From: Sulfuriferula sp047300855
Lineage (GTDB): Bacteria; Pseudomonadota; Gammaproteobacteria; Burkholderiales; Sulfuriferulaceae
DNA length: 64,000 nucleotides
Assembly: GCF_047300855.1 (NCBI RefSeq)
Contig: NZ_CP170197.1
Coordinates: 2,418,001-2,482,000 of the forward strand
Direction: 5' to 3'
Of the stretch, positions 1 to 7,900 are shown piece after piece (the first letter of the stretch is position 1; the number at the start of each line of letters is the position of its first letter). The position numbers and the translations under genes were made by a program. The notes beneath the pieces were generated by a model that was not told the DNA's origin, did no database searches, and worked only from the letters and a program-made list of their open reading frames with translations.

Positions 1-292
1 TGACCACCACATGAATCTTGCCCGGACGTGCCGCCAGCGCGCCCAGTATCGCCAGATGATTGGCTTCCGTGCCGCTGGCCGTGAATACGATCTCGGCGGC
101 GGCGGCATTCAGCAGCCGCGCCACCGCTGCACGTGCCTGTTCCACCAGCCCCTTGGCGCGCTCGCCGACGCCATGTTTACTGGACGGATTGCCATAGCTA
201 TCGCGCAGGCAGGCCAACACCGCTTCTACGCACTCGGGTGCCAGCGCCGTGGTGGCGTTGTTGTCCAGATAGATGGTGTCCTGCTCCGTCAT
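1..292 (-). CDS. nifS: NifS cysteine desulfurase, 5' part only (cut by the window edge)
   Basis: The 97 visible codons read as the N-terminus of a class I (NifS/IscS) pyridoxal-phosphate cysteine desulfurase, with the family opening YLDNNATTALAPE followed by YGNPSSKHG and FTASGTEANH. NifS takes sulfur from cysteine to build nitrogenase metalloclusters. The ATG at 292 overlaps the stop of the preceding gene in an ATGA, so it is the last visible gene of the nifB operon. The catalytic lysine and cysteine lie outside the window. The upstream nif genes favour NifS over IscS, and a separate IscS is encoded at 18.9-20.1 kb. Confidence 0.93.
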   Translation of the reverse strand, partial: MTEQDTIYLDNNATTALAPECVEAVLACLRDSYGNPSSKHGVGERAKGLVEQARAAVARLLNAAAAEIVFTASGTEANHLAILGALAARPGKIHVVV

Positions 293-627
293 TGCCAAAA
301 GCTCCGATCCGGGTCCCGATTCAAAAATTGCAGCAGCGCGTTCAAGGCGCCGAACTCTTGGTAAAACTGCCATTCGCGCTGCGCATGATCCTTGCGGTAC
401 AAGCGCCACGCCCGCGAATCCGCCACATACTCCAATCGCGCGATATCGATCACGCCACCGGACTTGTCGATGTTGCGCGAGCAGCAGGGGCTCTGAATCC
501 GGTAGCCTGCCTCGTCCGCCTGCACTTCCGGGCTTACGTAGCGGTAGCGCACCCGCGTGGCCAGCGCCCGTTCGATGCGCTTTCGATCCACATCGTTCGG
601 GTGCATGCAACCAGGCTGTGTTGCCAC
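289..627 (-). CDS. Small conserved nif-operon protein, function unknown
   Basis: A basic protein of about 112 residues sits between nifZ and nifS. It is rich in Arg and aromatic residues, with the readable core RKRIERALATRVRYRYVSPE, a SPCCSRNID segment and a C-terminus FLNRDPDRSFWQ. I chose the GTG at 627 because GGGAG lies six bases before it and it leaves only 22 bases after nifZ. An ATG at 606 is the alternative. The adjacent cysteines in SPCCSRN could bind metal but form no recognised motif. It resembles small DUF3024-like nif-cluster proteins, but I cannot confirm the family. Confidence 0.75.
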   Translation of the reverse strand: MATQPGCMHPNDVDRKRIERALATRVRYRYVSPEVQADEAGYRIQSPCCSRNIDKSGGVIDIARLEYVADSRAWRLYRKDHAQREWQFYQEFGALNALLQFLNRDPDRSFWQ

Positions 628-649
628 ATTCCGCTCCCGCTCACTCGCG

Positions 650-889
650 TCACGCCAGCGCGATTTCTTCCTCAAGACAGCCCACCACGCCGCTCTCCTG
701 AAACTCAACCATATAAACCGGCAAGTTGAATTCCTCGTGGTAGCCCACATTGACGATTTCCCCCGGCGTGCCGTTGCTCACCAGCAAGGCGCCCGGCTCG
801 CGCTCGGGGTAGCTGCCGTCGTTGAACATGTCGACCGTTGACACAATGCGCTGGCCCCATTGGTATTTCGCTTCGCGTTGATCGATCAT
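650..889 (-). CDS. nifZ: NifZ family protein (short copy)
   Basis: This 79-residue protein has the NifZ/SH3-like pattern: WGQRIVSTVDMFNDGSYP, then GTPGEIVNVGYHEEFNLPVY and a VEFQESGVVGCLEEEI end. NifZ acts as a chaperone-like factor in P-cluster and MoFe protein maturation. It overlaps the preceding, longer NifZ-like gene by four bases (ATGA), so the two are translationally coupled. It is shorter than the roughly 150-residue NifZ of Azotobacter. The function is inferred from family resemblance and the nif context. Confidence 0.85.
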   Translation of the reverse strand: MIDQREAKYQWGQRIVSTVDMFNDGSYPEREPGALLVSNGTPGEIVNVGYHEEFNLPVYMVEFQESGVVGCLEEEIALA

Positions 890-1239
890 GCTTCCACCCC
901 TGAACTATTGGCTGGCTGTATCCCGGCTTCCGCAGTCGTCGCTTCTGTGACGGCTGCCGGGACGGCGTCGGTGGTGGCTTCCAGCTCCTTGCCGCGCATG
1001 CCGACCCGATTGCCGCTTTCGATGAACTCGGTGCCATAGATGTAGAACTGCTGGAGAAACGTGCCGATGCTGGTGACATAGCCGATTTCGCCTTTTCTTA
1101 CCAGGACTTCACCTATGTCCTTGCCGGCATAGGTGCCGTCATTACGCACCACCTTGAGGGATTTCACTTTCTGCCCGTATTCGAATATCGGCTGGGCAGT
1201 GAGCTCCACGACGTCGCTATCTCGGCTGATCTTGGCCAT
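886..1239 (-). CDS. nifZ: NifZ family protein (longer copy)
   Basis: A 117-residue NifZ homologue lies in tandem with the shorter copy downstream. It shows PIFEYGQKVKSLKVVRNDGTY, GEVLVRKGEIGYVTSIGTFLQ and a YIYGTEFIESGNRVGMRGKE segment, then a low-complexity Ala/Thr tail of about 30 residues. The two copies together cover the sequence elements of NifZ, which suggests duplication or splitting of a nifZ-like module. It lies 23 bases after the LRV protein gene in the nifB operon. Confidence 0.85.
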   Translation of the reverse strand: MAKISRDSDVVELTAQPIFEYGQKVKSLKVVRNDGTYAGKDIGEVLVRKGEIGYVTSIGTFLQQFYIYGTEFIESGNRVGMRGKELEATTDAVPAAVTEATTAEAGIQPANSSGVEA

Positions 1240-1262
1240 TTCTGACTCCTGAAAATTGATCC

Positions 1263-2069
1263 TTAAAACGGAAACGCTTGCTTCTGCGTCACCAGCAGAC
1301 TGACGTCGGCGGCACTCTTGCCCAGGCGCTGGCGGGCGGCATCGCGCACCAGTTCATCCGTGTCGTTGACCAGCCGCTTCACATGATTCCGTTCTGCCCG
1401 GCTGGCTACTTCGTAACGCACGCGCCAGTCCGGATCGTCAAGCAGCAGATGCAACTGCTCCGGCTTCATGCGCTTGGCCACTTCACAGCGAACGGCCGCA
1501 TCCTTGTCCTGTGCCATGCCCGGCAGCCAGCTATCGTCAATCCGGCTTGCCACCATGTGACGCACCTCGGCATCCTCATCCCGCATCATCTGTGACAGAA
1601 GGGTTTCCGGGATGCGCCGCGCCACCACCTGCCGCACGTAGTAATCCGGGTCATGGATCATGACGCCCAGATCGTGGGGATCGAGGCGCGACGCCACCCG
1701 GATTCTCACTTCGCGGTGCGGGTCGCACACCAGTGCCAGCAGCTGTTTGGGGGGCAGTCTGAGCGCCGCGCTCCAGCGCACGGTCTCGTCCGGATCCAGC
1801 GTCAATTGCGGCAGATGAAACACATCCACGTATTTGGCCGCCACCGCGCGCACTTCGAAATAGGGATGCGCCAGGTAATTCTTGGCGCGCTCCGGATTCC
1901 AGAAAAAGAAGCGGTCAATACGTTTGGCGTAACGGTCATGTACGCAGGCATGGCCGATGCGGCAACGCTCCTGTTCGAGCAGAACCTGGTGCGAGCAGCC
2001 CGCGCAATCCACCTCGCAGCCTTGCCAGTCAACGGGCGGGCCCAGCTCGTTTAAGCTCGGTTCACTCAT
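1263..2069 (-). CDS. Leucine-rich repeat variant (LRV) protein with N-terminal iron-sulfur domain
   Basis: The first 42 residues hold a cysteine cluster (C18, C22, C25, C36, with C42) as in the [4Fe-4S] domain of the Azotobacter vinelandii LRV protein, itself nif-encoded. After that come about eight helical repeats of roughly 24 residues with the pattern D..VR..VA.R, for example PDYYVRQVVARRIPETLL and DAEVRHMVASRIDDSWLP. I start at the ATG at 2069, which overlaps the TPR gene stop by eight bases; an in-frame upstream codon would add 11 residues inside that gene. The role in nitrogen fixation is unknown. The repeats suggest a protein-binding scaffold. Confidence 0.88.
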   Translation of the reverse strand: MSEPSLNELGPPVDWQGCEVDCAGCSHQVLLEQERCRIGHACVHDRYAKRIDRFFFWNPERAKNYLAHPYFEVRAVAAKYVDVFHLPQLTLDPDETVRWSAALRLPPKQLLALVCDPHREVRIRVASRLDPHDLGVMIHDPDYYVRQVVARRIPETLLSQMMRDEDAEVRHMVASRIDDSWLPGMAQDKDAAVRCEVAKRMKPEQLHLLLDDPDWRVRYEVASRAERNHVKRLVNDTDELVRDAARQRLGKSAADVSLLVTQKQAFPF

Positions 2070-2595
2070 CCTCGTCCTCCCGGCCATGACGCGCCAGGAC
2101 ATTGAGCAGGACCGCAGCGTTCAATTTGTCGCTCGGGTCGAGTTCCAGCATCTTCATCAGCGCCGCATGACTTTGTTCCAGCCGACCCAGGCGCATCTGC
2201 AAGTAACCGTAGGCCTTCAGGGTAAACAGGTAGAAACGCGGCAGGATGGCATCGTAACTGCTGAACTCCGCATCGCCACGCCGCACGCAGCGCCAATCCT
2301 CGGTCAACTGATTGTCGCACGCGGCTTTGACCAGGCAACGCTCCGCCACCGCCAGCGCATCACTGAGGCGCCCCTTGTAGAAATAGAACCGGTACAGCGC
2401 GATCAGCACGGCTGCGTGGCCGGGCGCCAAAGCCTGCGCCTGGAACAGATGGCTCTCGGCAAGCGCGTCGTGCTGGTAGTTGAGGCCGGCCAGATGCAAG
2501 TGCTGCTCGACCGGCTCCGGCAGATGACCACCCAGGCAGGCGCGCTCCAGCCATTCTGGATTCATGTCCGCCGGAACAATTGGGCTTGCCGTCAT
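2062..2595 (-). CDS. TPR-like nif-operon protein
   Basis: About 177 residues built of helical pairs resembling tetratricopeptide repeats: QAQALAPGHAAVLIALYRFYFYKGRLSDAL, then a second pair around RFYLFTLKAYGYLQMRLGRLEQS and LELDPSDKL. The ATG at 2595 has AGGA seven bases upstream and is preferred to the ATG at 2628. It is clearly paralogous to the gene at 6988-7458, sharing AQALAP, YKFYFYK-type and FYLFTLKA stretches. It probably assembles protein complexes during nitrogenase maturation, but this is inference from repeats and context. Confidence 0.8.
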   Translation of the reverse strand: MTASPIVPADMNPEWLERACLGGHLPEPVEQHLHLAGLNYQHDALAESHLFQAQALAPGHAAVLIALYRFYFYKGRLSDALAVAERCLVKAACDNQLTEDWRCVRRGDAEFSSYDAILPRFYLFTLKAYGYLQMRLGRLEQSHAALMKMLELDPSDKLNAAVLLNVLARHGREDEDE

Positions 2596-2650
2596 GATCC
2601 TGCCCTCTGTCGCACGTGCCGTTTGCATCGCCGGTTCACCCTTGCCTGCC

Positions 2651-3019
2651 TCAGTGCTTGTGGCTGAGGCCGGAGATATCGACGCTGGAACTGCTGGCGG
2701 AGCTGCCGCAGGATCCGCACGTCGACGGGGTGGCAGTGACGAAGCTCAGCCCGCCGCCGGTCGGGGACTCCGTGAAATCAATGGTCGCCCCTTCCAGCAG
2801 CATGCGGCTTTCTGCCGGCAGGAAGAACTTGACCGTATTTACTTTAACGACGGCGTCGCCGGGAAGCGCCGCCGCCTCCACGGTGAACTCGGAGGCGAGC
2901 CCGGAACAGCCGCCCGCGCTCACGCTCAGGCGAAAGCCGGCGTCATTTCCGGCACCGCCGAAACAAACCATGCGGCTAATGAATTTTTCCGCTGCGGCAG
3001 TAAGTTTGAGTTCCATCAT
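2651..3019 (-). CDS. HesB/IscA-type iron-sulfur scaffold of the nif operon
   Basis: This 122-residue A-type carrier has AAEKFISRMVCF at the N-terminus, the first conserved cysteine in VSAGGCSGLASEF, and a late TPSTCGSCGSS in place of the usual C-G-C. The spacing of the last two cysteines is therefore one residue wider than in IscA/ErpA. It is followed by a Ser-rich SSASSSSVD segment and a His-containing C-terminus. It lies directly after the nif ferredoxin gene. A-type carriers deliver Fe-S clusters to targets such as NifB or NifH. Tandem ATG codons leave the start uncertain by one residue. Confidence 0.87.
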   Translation of the reverse strand: MMELKLTAAAEKFISRMVCFGGAGNDAGFRLSVSAGGCSGLASEFTVEAAALPGDAVVKVNTVKFFLPAESRMLLEGATIDFTESPTGGGLSFVTATPSTCGSCGSSASSSSVDISGLSHKH

Positions 3020-3025
3020 TTTCTC

Positions 3026-3247
3026 CTAGGCCTGCACGTAACGTGGGTAGGCGAGGTCGATCACGCACGTATCGTCAACCGGGCACACCGCGACGCACTG
3101 CGGGTCGTCGAAGTAACCGAGGCACTCGGTGCACTTTTCCGGCTTGATGATGAAGGTGCCGTCTTTCTCGCGGATGGCGTTGTTGGGGCACTCCGGTTCG
3201 CACGCCGAGCAGGCCGTGCATTGGGACGTGATGATTTTGAAAGCCAT
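3026..3247 (-). CDS. fdxN: 2[4Fe-4S] ferredoxin of the nif operon (FdxN type)
   Basis: A 73-residue ferredoxin with a first cluster motif C-x2-C-x2-C-x3-C (CTACSACEPEC) and a second with an insertion (CTECLGYFDDPQCVAVC), typical of nif-linked FdxN proteins. It follows nifB by 30 bases and precedes the A-type carrier. In diazotrophs this ferredoxin donates electrons or [Fe-S] clusters for NifB activity and FeMo-cofactor synthesis. Confidence 0.92.
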   Translation of the reverse strand: MAFKIITSQCTACSACEPECPNNAIREKDGTFIIKPEKCTECLGYFDDPQCVAVCPVDDTCVIDLAYPRYVQA

Positions 3248-3277
3248 GTCTTTTCTCCTAGCTGTGGCGTATATATT

Positions 3278-4837
3278 TCATGCTGCGATGTAAGCGCCCT
3301 GACGGATGTCGGCATCGCCGCGTTCGTTATGAACGATTTCTCCGGACTTCACTTTTGTCAGGTATTCCTTGAAATACTTCACCGCAGACTGCTCGATGAA
3401 TTCGTGCGCGTACTTGTCCACCGGATCAATGCCCGCCGCCTTCAGACTGTCTTTTGGACAGCCGCCGATCTTGGCCACGAACACTGCGACGCAATCGTTG
3501 ATGGCGCGGATCACGGTAGGCAAGGTGTCTTCCTCGCCATACCCGCCCTGGCAGTAAAGATCGACGCGGCGATGGCCCACGAACTTGGAACCCTGGGTGC
3601 TGAGTTCGTAAATCTGGAATTCCTGGGCATGACCGAAGTGTTCGTTGACCCGGCCATGGCCCTTGGTCGCAACTGCGATCAGAACCTTCAGGTCGCTGAA
3701 TTCGGCTTCCAGATCGGCCATCTCGGCCTGCTTGGCCATCACGGTCGCCTGGCGCTCCACCTCGACTTTTTCCTGGTAGGCCTTGCGACCCTCGGCGTCG
3801 TACTGAATGTCCATTTCCATGACTTTTTCAGTGCTGAATTCGGACGAGCGATCTTCGCCCAGCAAGCCCACTGCGTCGGCGCGGCACTGGCGGCAATGGC
3901 GCATCATGTTCATCTCGCCCTCGCAGCTATCCTGCAGCGCTTTCAGTTCTTGCGCCGTGGGACCACGCTGGCCGTTCAGGCCGAATACCGTGCCATGCTC
4001 CGGCGCAGAAATCAGCGGCATGATGTTGTGCAGGAAGGCGCCGCGCGATTTGACCGCCTTGTTCACCTCGACCAGATGCTTGTCGTTGATGCCTGGGATC
4101 ATCACCGAATTTACCTTGCATAGAATGCCGGCTGCGGTCAGCATCTCCAGCCCCAGCATCTGCCGTTCATGCAATATCCGGGCGGCCTCGATACCCGTGA
4201 CGCGCTTGTGATTCCAGTAAATCCACGGATAAATGTGTTGCCCGACTTCAGGATCGACCATGTTGATGGTGATGGTCACATGGTCGACGTTGTACTTCTT
4301 GATGGTCTCGACGTGATCCGGCAACGACAGGCCGTTGGTTGAAAGGCACAACTTGATATCAGGCGCAGCGTTGAAGATCAGATCGAAGGTCTTGAAGGTT
4401 TTTTCCGGGTTGGCCAAGGGGTCGCCAGGACCGGCGATGCCCAGCACCGTCATTTGCGGAATGGTGGAAGCCACGGCCAGCACTTTTCTGGATGCCTGCT
4501 CCGGGGTCAGCTTTTCGCTCACCACACCGGGGCGGCTTTCGTTGGCGCAGTCGTATTTGCGATTGCAATAGTTGCACTGGATATTGCACGCCGGTGCCAC
4601 GGCCACATGCATGCGTGCGTAATGGTGGTGTGCCTCCTCGCTATAGCAAGGATGGTTCTTCACCTTTTCCCACACTGCCGGATCCATGTCTTCCGGGGCA
4701 GTGGATGAGCCGCAACTGGCTTTGCCACCGTCGCTGGAGGTACCGCAGCCTTTATGCTCCGCAACCTGCTGCAAAATCTGATTCAAATTCTGGCCCTGAT
4801 CGCTTCCTGTGCTCGGCACACTTGCTTGATTGTCCAC
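3278..4837 (-). CDS. nifB: NifB, FeMo-cofactor precursor (NifB-co) synthase
   Basis: Radical SAM enzyme that fuses two [4Fe-4S] clusters into NifB-co. The CxxxCxxC motif is at residues 84-91 (CNIQCNYC, followed by NRKYDC), a GIAGPGDPLANP segment follows, and Cys-rich HCRQCRADAVG lies near residue 320. The last 130 residues form a NifX-like domain (LIAVATKGHGRVNEHFGHA). I chose the GTG at 4837 because AAGGAG sits six bases upstream; a TTG at 4870 would add 11 residues without a good ribosome site. A -24/-12 promoter and NifA site lie upstream. Confidence 0.96.
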   Translation of the reverse strand: MDNQASVPSTGSDQGQNLNQILQQVAEHKGCGTSSDGGKASCGSSTAPEDMDPAVWEKVKNHPCYSEEAHHHYARMHVAVAPACNIQCNYCNRKYDCANESRPGVVSEKLTPEQASRKVLAVASTIPQMTVLGIAGPGDPLANPEKTFKTFDLIFNAAPDIKLCLSTNGLSLPDHVETIKKYNVDHVTITINMVDPEVGQHIYPWIYWNHKRVTGIEAARILHERQMLGLEMLTAAGILCKVNSVMIPGINDKHLVEVNKAVKSRGAFLHNIMPLISAPEHGTVFGLNGQRGPTAQELKALQDSCEGEMNMMRHCRQCRADAVGLLGEDRSSEFSTEKVMEMDIQYDAEGRKAYQEKVEVERQATVMAKQAEMADLEAEFSDLKVLIAVATKGHGRVNEHFGHAQEFQIYELSTQGSKFVGHRRVDLYCQGGYGEEDTLPTVIRAINDCVAVFVAKIGGCPKDSLKAAGIDPVDKYAHEFIEQSAVKYFKEYLTKVKSGEIVHNERGDADIRQGAYIAA

Positions 4838-4922
4838 GCTTGGCTCCTTGTCCGTTTCAGCTTCAACCAATGGCGATCATGAAATTGTTCGCCCGCTAAA
4901 TGCGTTCATACACCCGGCAATC

Positions 4923-4938
4923 AGCAACAAGCGTGCCA
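4923..4938 (-). promoter_or_regulatory. Sigma-54 promoter (-24/-12) of the nifB operon
   Basis: On the minus strand the sequence is TGGCACGCTTGTTGCT, a full match to the -24/-12 consensus TGGCAC-N5-TTGCW with correct GG-GC spacing. It starts transcription about 75 bases before the chosen nifB start and is paired with the NifA site at 4995-5010. Confidence 0.88.
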
Positions 4939-4994
4939 TTCATGAAATCCGCATAAATATCTGATAATTGAAGTACTTGGCGCAGAAATCTGAT

Positions 4995-5010
4995 TGTCGC
5001 AGTTGCTACA
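4995..5010. promoter_or_regulatory. NifA upstream activator site of nifB
   Basis: TGTCGCAGTTGCTACA fits TGT-N10-ACA. Its centre is about 90 bases upstream of the expected transcription start from the -24/-12 promoter at 4923-4938, the usual distance for NifA looping through IHF. Confidence 0.85.
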
Positions 5011-5110
5011 AACAGGGATGGCTTGGGAAGAGAATTGTCAGGAAGACTACAGCGGGGAAAAGCAGGTAATGGCGGTCGCGGCTGCCTGCATGGACAACCG
5101 CGCAGCAGGC

Positions 5111-6760
5111 TTAAAGACGTTTGACTTCGATGTTGTATCTCGACAGCGCATAACCGATCTGGCGCGGCGTCAGATTCAGCAGACGCGCGGCTTTCGCCTG
5201 CACCCACCCACACTGTTCCATGGCCCATACCAGACGCTCGCGCTCGGTCATGCAGGCAGGATCCTCCCCGGCAGCCGCCTCGCTGAAACTGCTGCCGGAA
5301 ACTTCCGGCATACTCGCGCCGGAAGACGCGGACACAATCGGGGCAGACACAACCGGAATCGGAACCGGAATCGCCAGCTGGGCCTGGCCGTAGTGCTGCA
5401 ACACTTGCGAGAAGCACTTGTTCTGCTGACAGGGCATATCCAGCTCCTGGATCGTATTTTTCCGTGTCATCGTCGCGGTGCGCTCAACGCAATTCTCCAG
5501 CTCGCGCACATTGCCGGGCCAGTTGCACTTGAGCATCACCGCCAGCGCTGCCGGTGAAATGGAAAGCTTGCGTCCGTTGTCCTTGTTGAACTTGTCCAGG
5601 AAATGCTCGATGAGCGGCGGAATATCTTCGCGGCGCTCGCGCAGGGGGGGAAGAAAAATGCTGACCACGTTGACGCGGTAGTAAAGGTCGGCGCGGAATG
5701 CGCCCTTGGCCACATCCTCTTCCATATTGCGGTTGGTGGCCGCGATCAGGCGCACGTCCACCTTGATCGACTTGTTTCCGCCCACACGCTCGAATTCCCG
5801 CTCCTGCAGCACGCGCAGCAACTTGGTTTGAAACAACGGCGAGATCTCTCCGATCTCATCCAGAAACAGTGTGCCGCCCTGAGCCATTTCAAAGCGGCCT
5901 TTGCGTTCCTGGGTCGCTCCGGTGAACGAGCCCTTTTCGTGCCCGAACAATTCGGACTCGAGCAGCGTTTCGGACAGCGCGGCACAGTTCACCTTGATGA
6001 ACGGGGCGAGCTTGCGCGGACTCAGATAGTGAATCGAGCGCGCGATGACTTCCTTGCCGGTACCGCTTTCGCCGCGCAACAGCACGGTCGACCTGCCTGG
6101 CGCGGCCTGGTGCACTTCGGCGAACACATCCTGCATGCGCTTGCTGTGGCCGATGACGTTGTCCAGACTGTACCTGCCCTGTAATTCTTTCTGCAAGCGA
6201 TACTGGCGCTGCATCAACTCCTCGCGCTCGGCTGCCACGTTGTTGTGCAAGCGGGTGGTCTGGCCGATAAGATTCGCCACCATGGCCAGAAAGCGTACAT
6301 CGGCCTCGAAATTACCCGGCTCGTCGTCCATTTCGCGGTCGACACTCAGTACGCCAACGGTTTCCCGTCCGACCTTGATCGGCACGCCGATGAAGGCAAC
6401 GACGCGCCCTTCCGCCATGCTGCGCGACTCGGTTCGATTCAGGAAAAGCGGCTCCTTTGCCACATTCGGCACCACCATGGGCACGCCGGTTGCCAGAATT
6501 TTTCCGGTGATACCCTCGCCCCTGCGGAAGCGGCCACGCCGGGCCGCCTCGGCTGACATGCCGGTTGCCTCAACAACGTGCAACTCGCCGGACGGCTGCA
6601 CCAAACTGACCATGCCCCGCCGCATCCTGAGATGCGAGGAAAGCATGCCAAGCACTTCCCGCGCCGTCTTGTTCAGGTCTAGGGATGAGCTCAGTATCTT
6701 GCTGATTTCATAGATAGTAGTGAGCTCGATGCCCGCCTGATGCCCTGTTAACGCGCCCAT
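5111..6760 (-). CDS. nifA: NifA, sigma-54-dependent activator of nitrogen fixation genes
   Basis: Bacterial enhancer-binding protein of 549 residues. It has an N-terminal GAF domain (about 10-175), an AAA+ core with Walker A GESGTGKE (230-237), the sigma-54 contact loop GSFTGA (277-282) and Walker B TLFLDE, then a C-terminal helix-turn-helix (about 505-549). Cysteines 412, 424, 444 and 449 give C-X11-C-X19-C-X4-C, the signature of oxygen-sensitive NifA that works without NifL. The ATG at 6760 has GAGGT seven bases upstream; a TTG at 6814 is the alternative. It precedes nifB in the same direction. Confidence 0.96.
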   Translation of the reverse strand: MGALTGHQAGIELTTIYEISKILSSSLDLNKTAREVLGMLSSHLRMRRGMVSLVQPSGELHVVEATGMSAEAARRGRFRRGEGITGKILATGVPMVVPNVAKEPLFLNRTESRSMAEGRVVAFIGVPIKVGRETVGVLSVDREMDDEPGNFEADVRFLAMVANLIGQTTRLHNNVAAEREELMQRQYRLQKELQGRYSLDNVIGHSKRMQDVFAEVHQAAPGRSTVLLRGESGTGKEVIARSIHYLSPRKLAPFIKVNCAALSETLLESELFGHEKGSFTGATQERKGRFEMAQGGTLFLDEIGEISPLFQTKLLRVLQEREFERVGGNKSIKVDVRLIAATNRNMEEDVAKGAFRADLYYRVNVVSIFLPPLRERREDIPPLIEHFLDKFNKDNGRKLSISPAALAVMLKCNWPGNVRELENCVERTATMTRKNTIQELDMPCQQNKCFSQVLQHYGQAQLAIPVPIPVVSAPIVSASSGASMPEVSGSSFSEAAAGEDPACMTERERLVWAMEQCGWVQAKAARLLNLTPRQIGYALSRYNIEVKRL

Positions 6761-6987
6761 ATCTTTAACCTCATTGAACCCTTCGCTAACTTGCAAGTAC
6801 GAAAGCAGATCCAACCATAATATTTAGCCAAGCAAGTACCAAGCCATACTGCAGAAAGGCGCCACACCCACCGGATTTTCTGGCGCATTCTGGCTTCAAT
6901 TACGCTCACTGGAGCAGCGCTGAACATTTTCTCCCCATTCTGAAATCAGGCCATCGGCCGCATGCATGGCGCACGAATGGCCGGTGA

Positions 6988-7458
6988 TCAGTTCGCCGCC
7001 AAATCCCGAATCACCGATCCCCCCACCGTGTCGAGCGGGTCCAGTTCCTGCAACTTGGCAAGAAGGGCGTGACTGTCTTCGCTTTGCCCCAGCCGCAGGC
7101 GAATAAAAGCGAGCGCCTTGAGGGTAAAGAGATAGAAGTGCTGCGGCGCGTCAACGCGGCGCCAGTCGGCTGAATGCGCATCGAGCTGGGTCCAGTCCGG
7201 GCTGAATCCGCCTTGGCGCGCGGCTATTTCGAGCCCTTGCAAGGCGGCTTCCTCTGCCTGCGGCAACATGCGTTTGTAGAAGTAGAACTTGTACAGGGAA
7301 AAGTACACCGGCAGGCACTCGGGCGCGAGCGCCTGCGCGCTGCACAGCAGGGATTCCGCACGCTCGGTGTTGTGGTAGGACTCCACCGCCTGTGCCAGCC
7401 AAGCGGCCACGCCGGGCGGCAGCGCGCCCTCGGCGATGCCGGGGATGGCGTTCACCAT
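6988..7458 (-). CDS. TPR-like nif protein, paralogue of the 2.1-2.6 kb gene
   Basis: A 156-residue helical repeat protein: SAQALAPECLPVYFSLYKFY, then FYLFTLKALAFIRLRLGQSEDS and LQELDPLDTVG. It shares layout and several motifs with the TPR protein of the nifB operon. The ATG overlaps the end of the [2Fe-2S] ferredoxin gene by seven bases, with AGGAG close upstream. As the last gene of the fix operon before nifA it probably has a similar scaffold or chaperone role, inferred from repeats and position only. Confidence 0.8.
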   Translation of the reverse strand: MVNAIPGIAEGALPPGVAAWLAQAVESYHNTERAESLLCSAQALAPECLPVYFSLYKFYFYKRMLPQAEEAALQGLEIAARQGGFSPDWTQLDAHSADWRRVDAPQHFYLFTLKALAFIRLRLGQSEDSHALLAKLQELDPLDTVGGSVIRDLAAN

Positions 7459-7772
7459 ATCTCCTGGGGCAACTGCAAGCGCGCCACCGGCTTGTCGCCG
7501 AGCAGGTGTTCATCGACGATGGCTGCGACATCGTCCTTGGTGACTTTGGCGTACATGACGCCCTCGGGATAAACCAGCACATGCGGGCCGTTGCAGGGGC
7601 CGAGGCAACCGGTGTTGCTGAGGGCGAAGCGGCCGTTCAGATTACGCTGCTGGAAGGCGTAGGCAAATTCCTCCCAGACTTCGGTCGCACCGCTCTGCAT
7701 GCAGGAGCCTCGGGGGTGGCCGGGGCCGCGATTCTGGAGGCAAACGAAGACATGTTTTTCGGGTTTAGGCAT
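7452..7772 (-). CDS. Thioredoxin-like [2Fe-2S] ferredoxin (Shethna/FeSI type)
   Basis: A 106-residue thioredoxin-fold ferredoxin with cluster ligands C11, C24, C56 and C60 in the family context PGHPRGSC and TGCLGPCNGPHVLVYPEGV. Homologues are encoded in nif regions, as with FeSI of Azotobacter vinelandii. It probably takes part in electron transfer to nitrogenase near the FixABCX complex, whose genes lie just upstream. The downstream TPR gene overlaps its 3' end. Confidence 0.9.
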   Translation of the reverse strand: MPKPEKHVFVCLQNRGPGHPRGSCMQSGATEVWEEFAYAFQQRNLNGRFALSNTGCLGPCNGPHVLVYPEGVMYAKVTKDDVAAIVDEHLLGDKPVARLQLPQEIW

Positions 7773-7787
7773 GGAGTTTCCTTGGTT

Positions 7788-7892
7788 GATAGCGTGTAGT
7801 GTTTAGCGAATAGCGTGTAGTTTTTAGTTAGTGGGTCGCGAACAGCTCGGGCTATTCGCTAACCTCTAACCACTATCAACTAAACGCTATCA
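7788..7892. repeat. TTAGCG-type inverted repeat between fixX and the ferredoxin gene
   Basis: The left side (7788-7827) holds two copies of the unit TAGCG(T)GTAG with TTTAGCGAATAG between. The right side (7851-7892) holds CTATTCGCTAA and ACTAAACGCTATCAC in inverse orientation, so the stretch can fold into an imperfect hairpin. No gene is visible in it. It resembles a dispersed intergenic palindrome and could attenuate or stabilise the fix mRNA. Confidence 0.6.
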
Positions 7893-7900
7893 CTTCGAAT

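Noticed and set aside
2564..4123. Long plus-strand open frame of 519 codons opposite nifB
   Set aside because: It is antisense to the clear nifB, fdxN and hesB genes and reads as low-complexity sequence typical of high-G+C shadow frames.
4838..4870. Longer nifB start at TTG 4870
   Set aside because: No ribosome site precedes it, whereas AAGGAG stands six bases before the GTG at 4837.
6849..6880. A -24/-12-like sequence upstream of nifA (minus strand TGGCGCCTTTCTGCA)
   Set aside because: The GG and GC elements are one base too close and the -24 box is imperfect, so it does not meet sigma-54 spacing.
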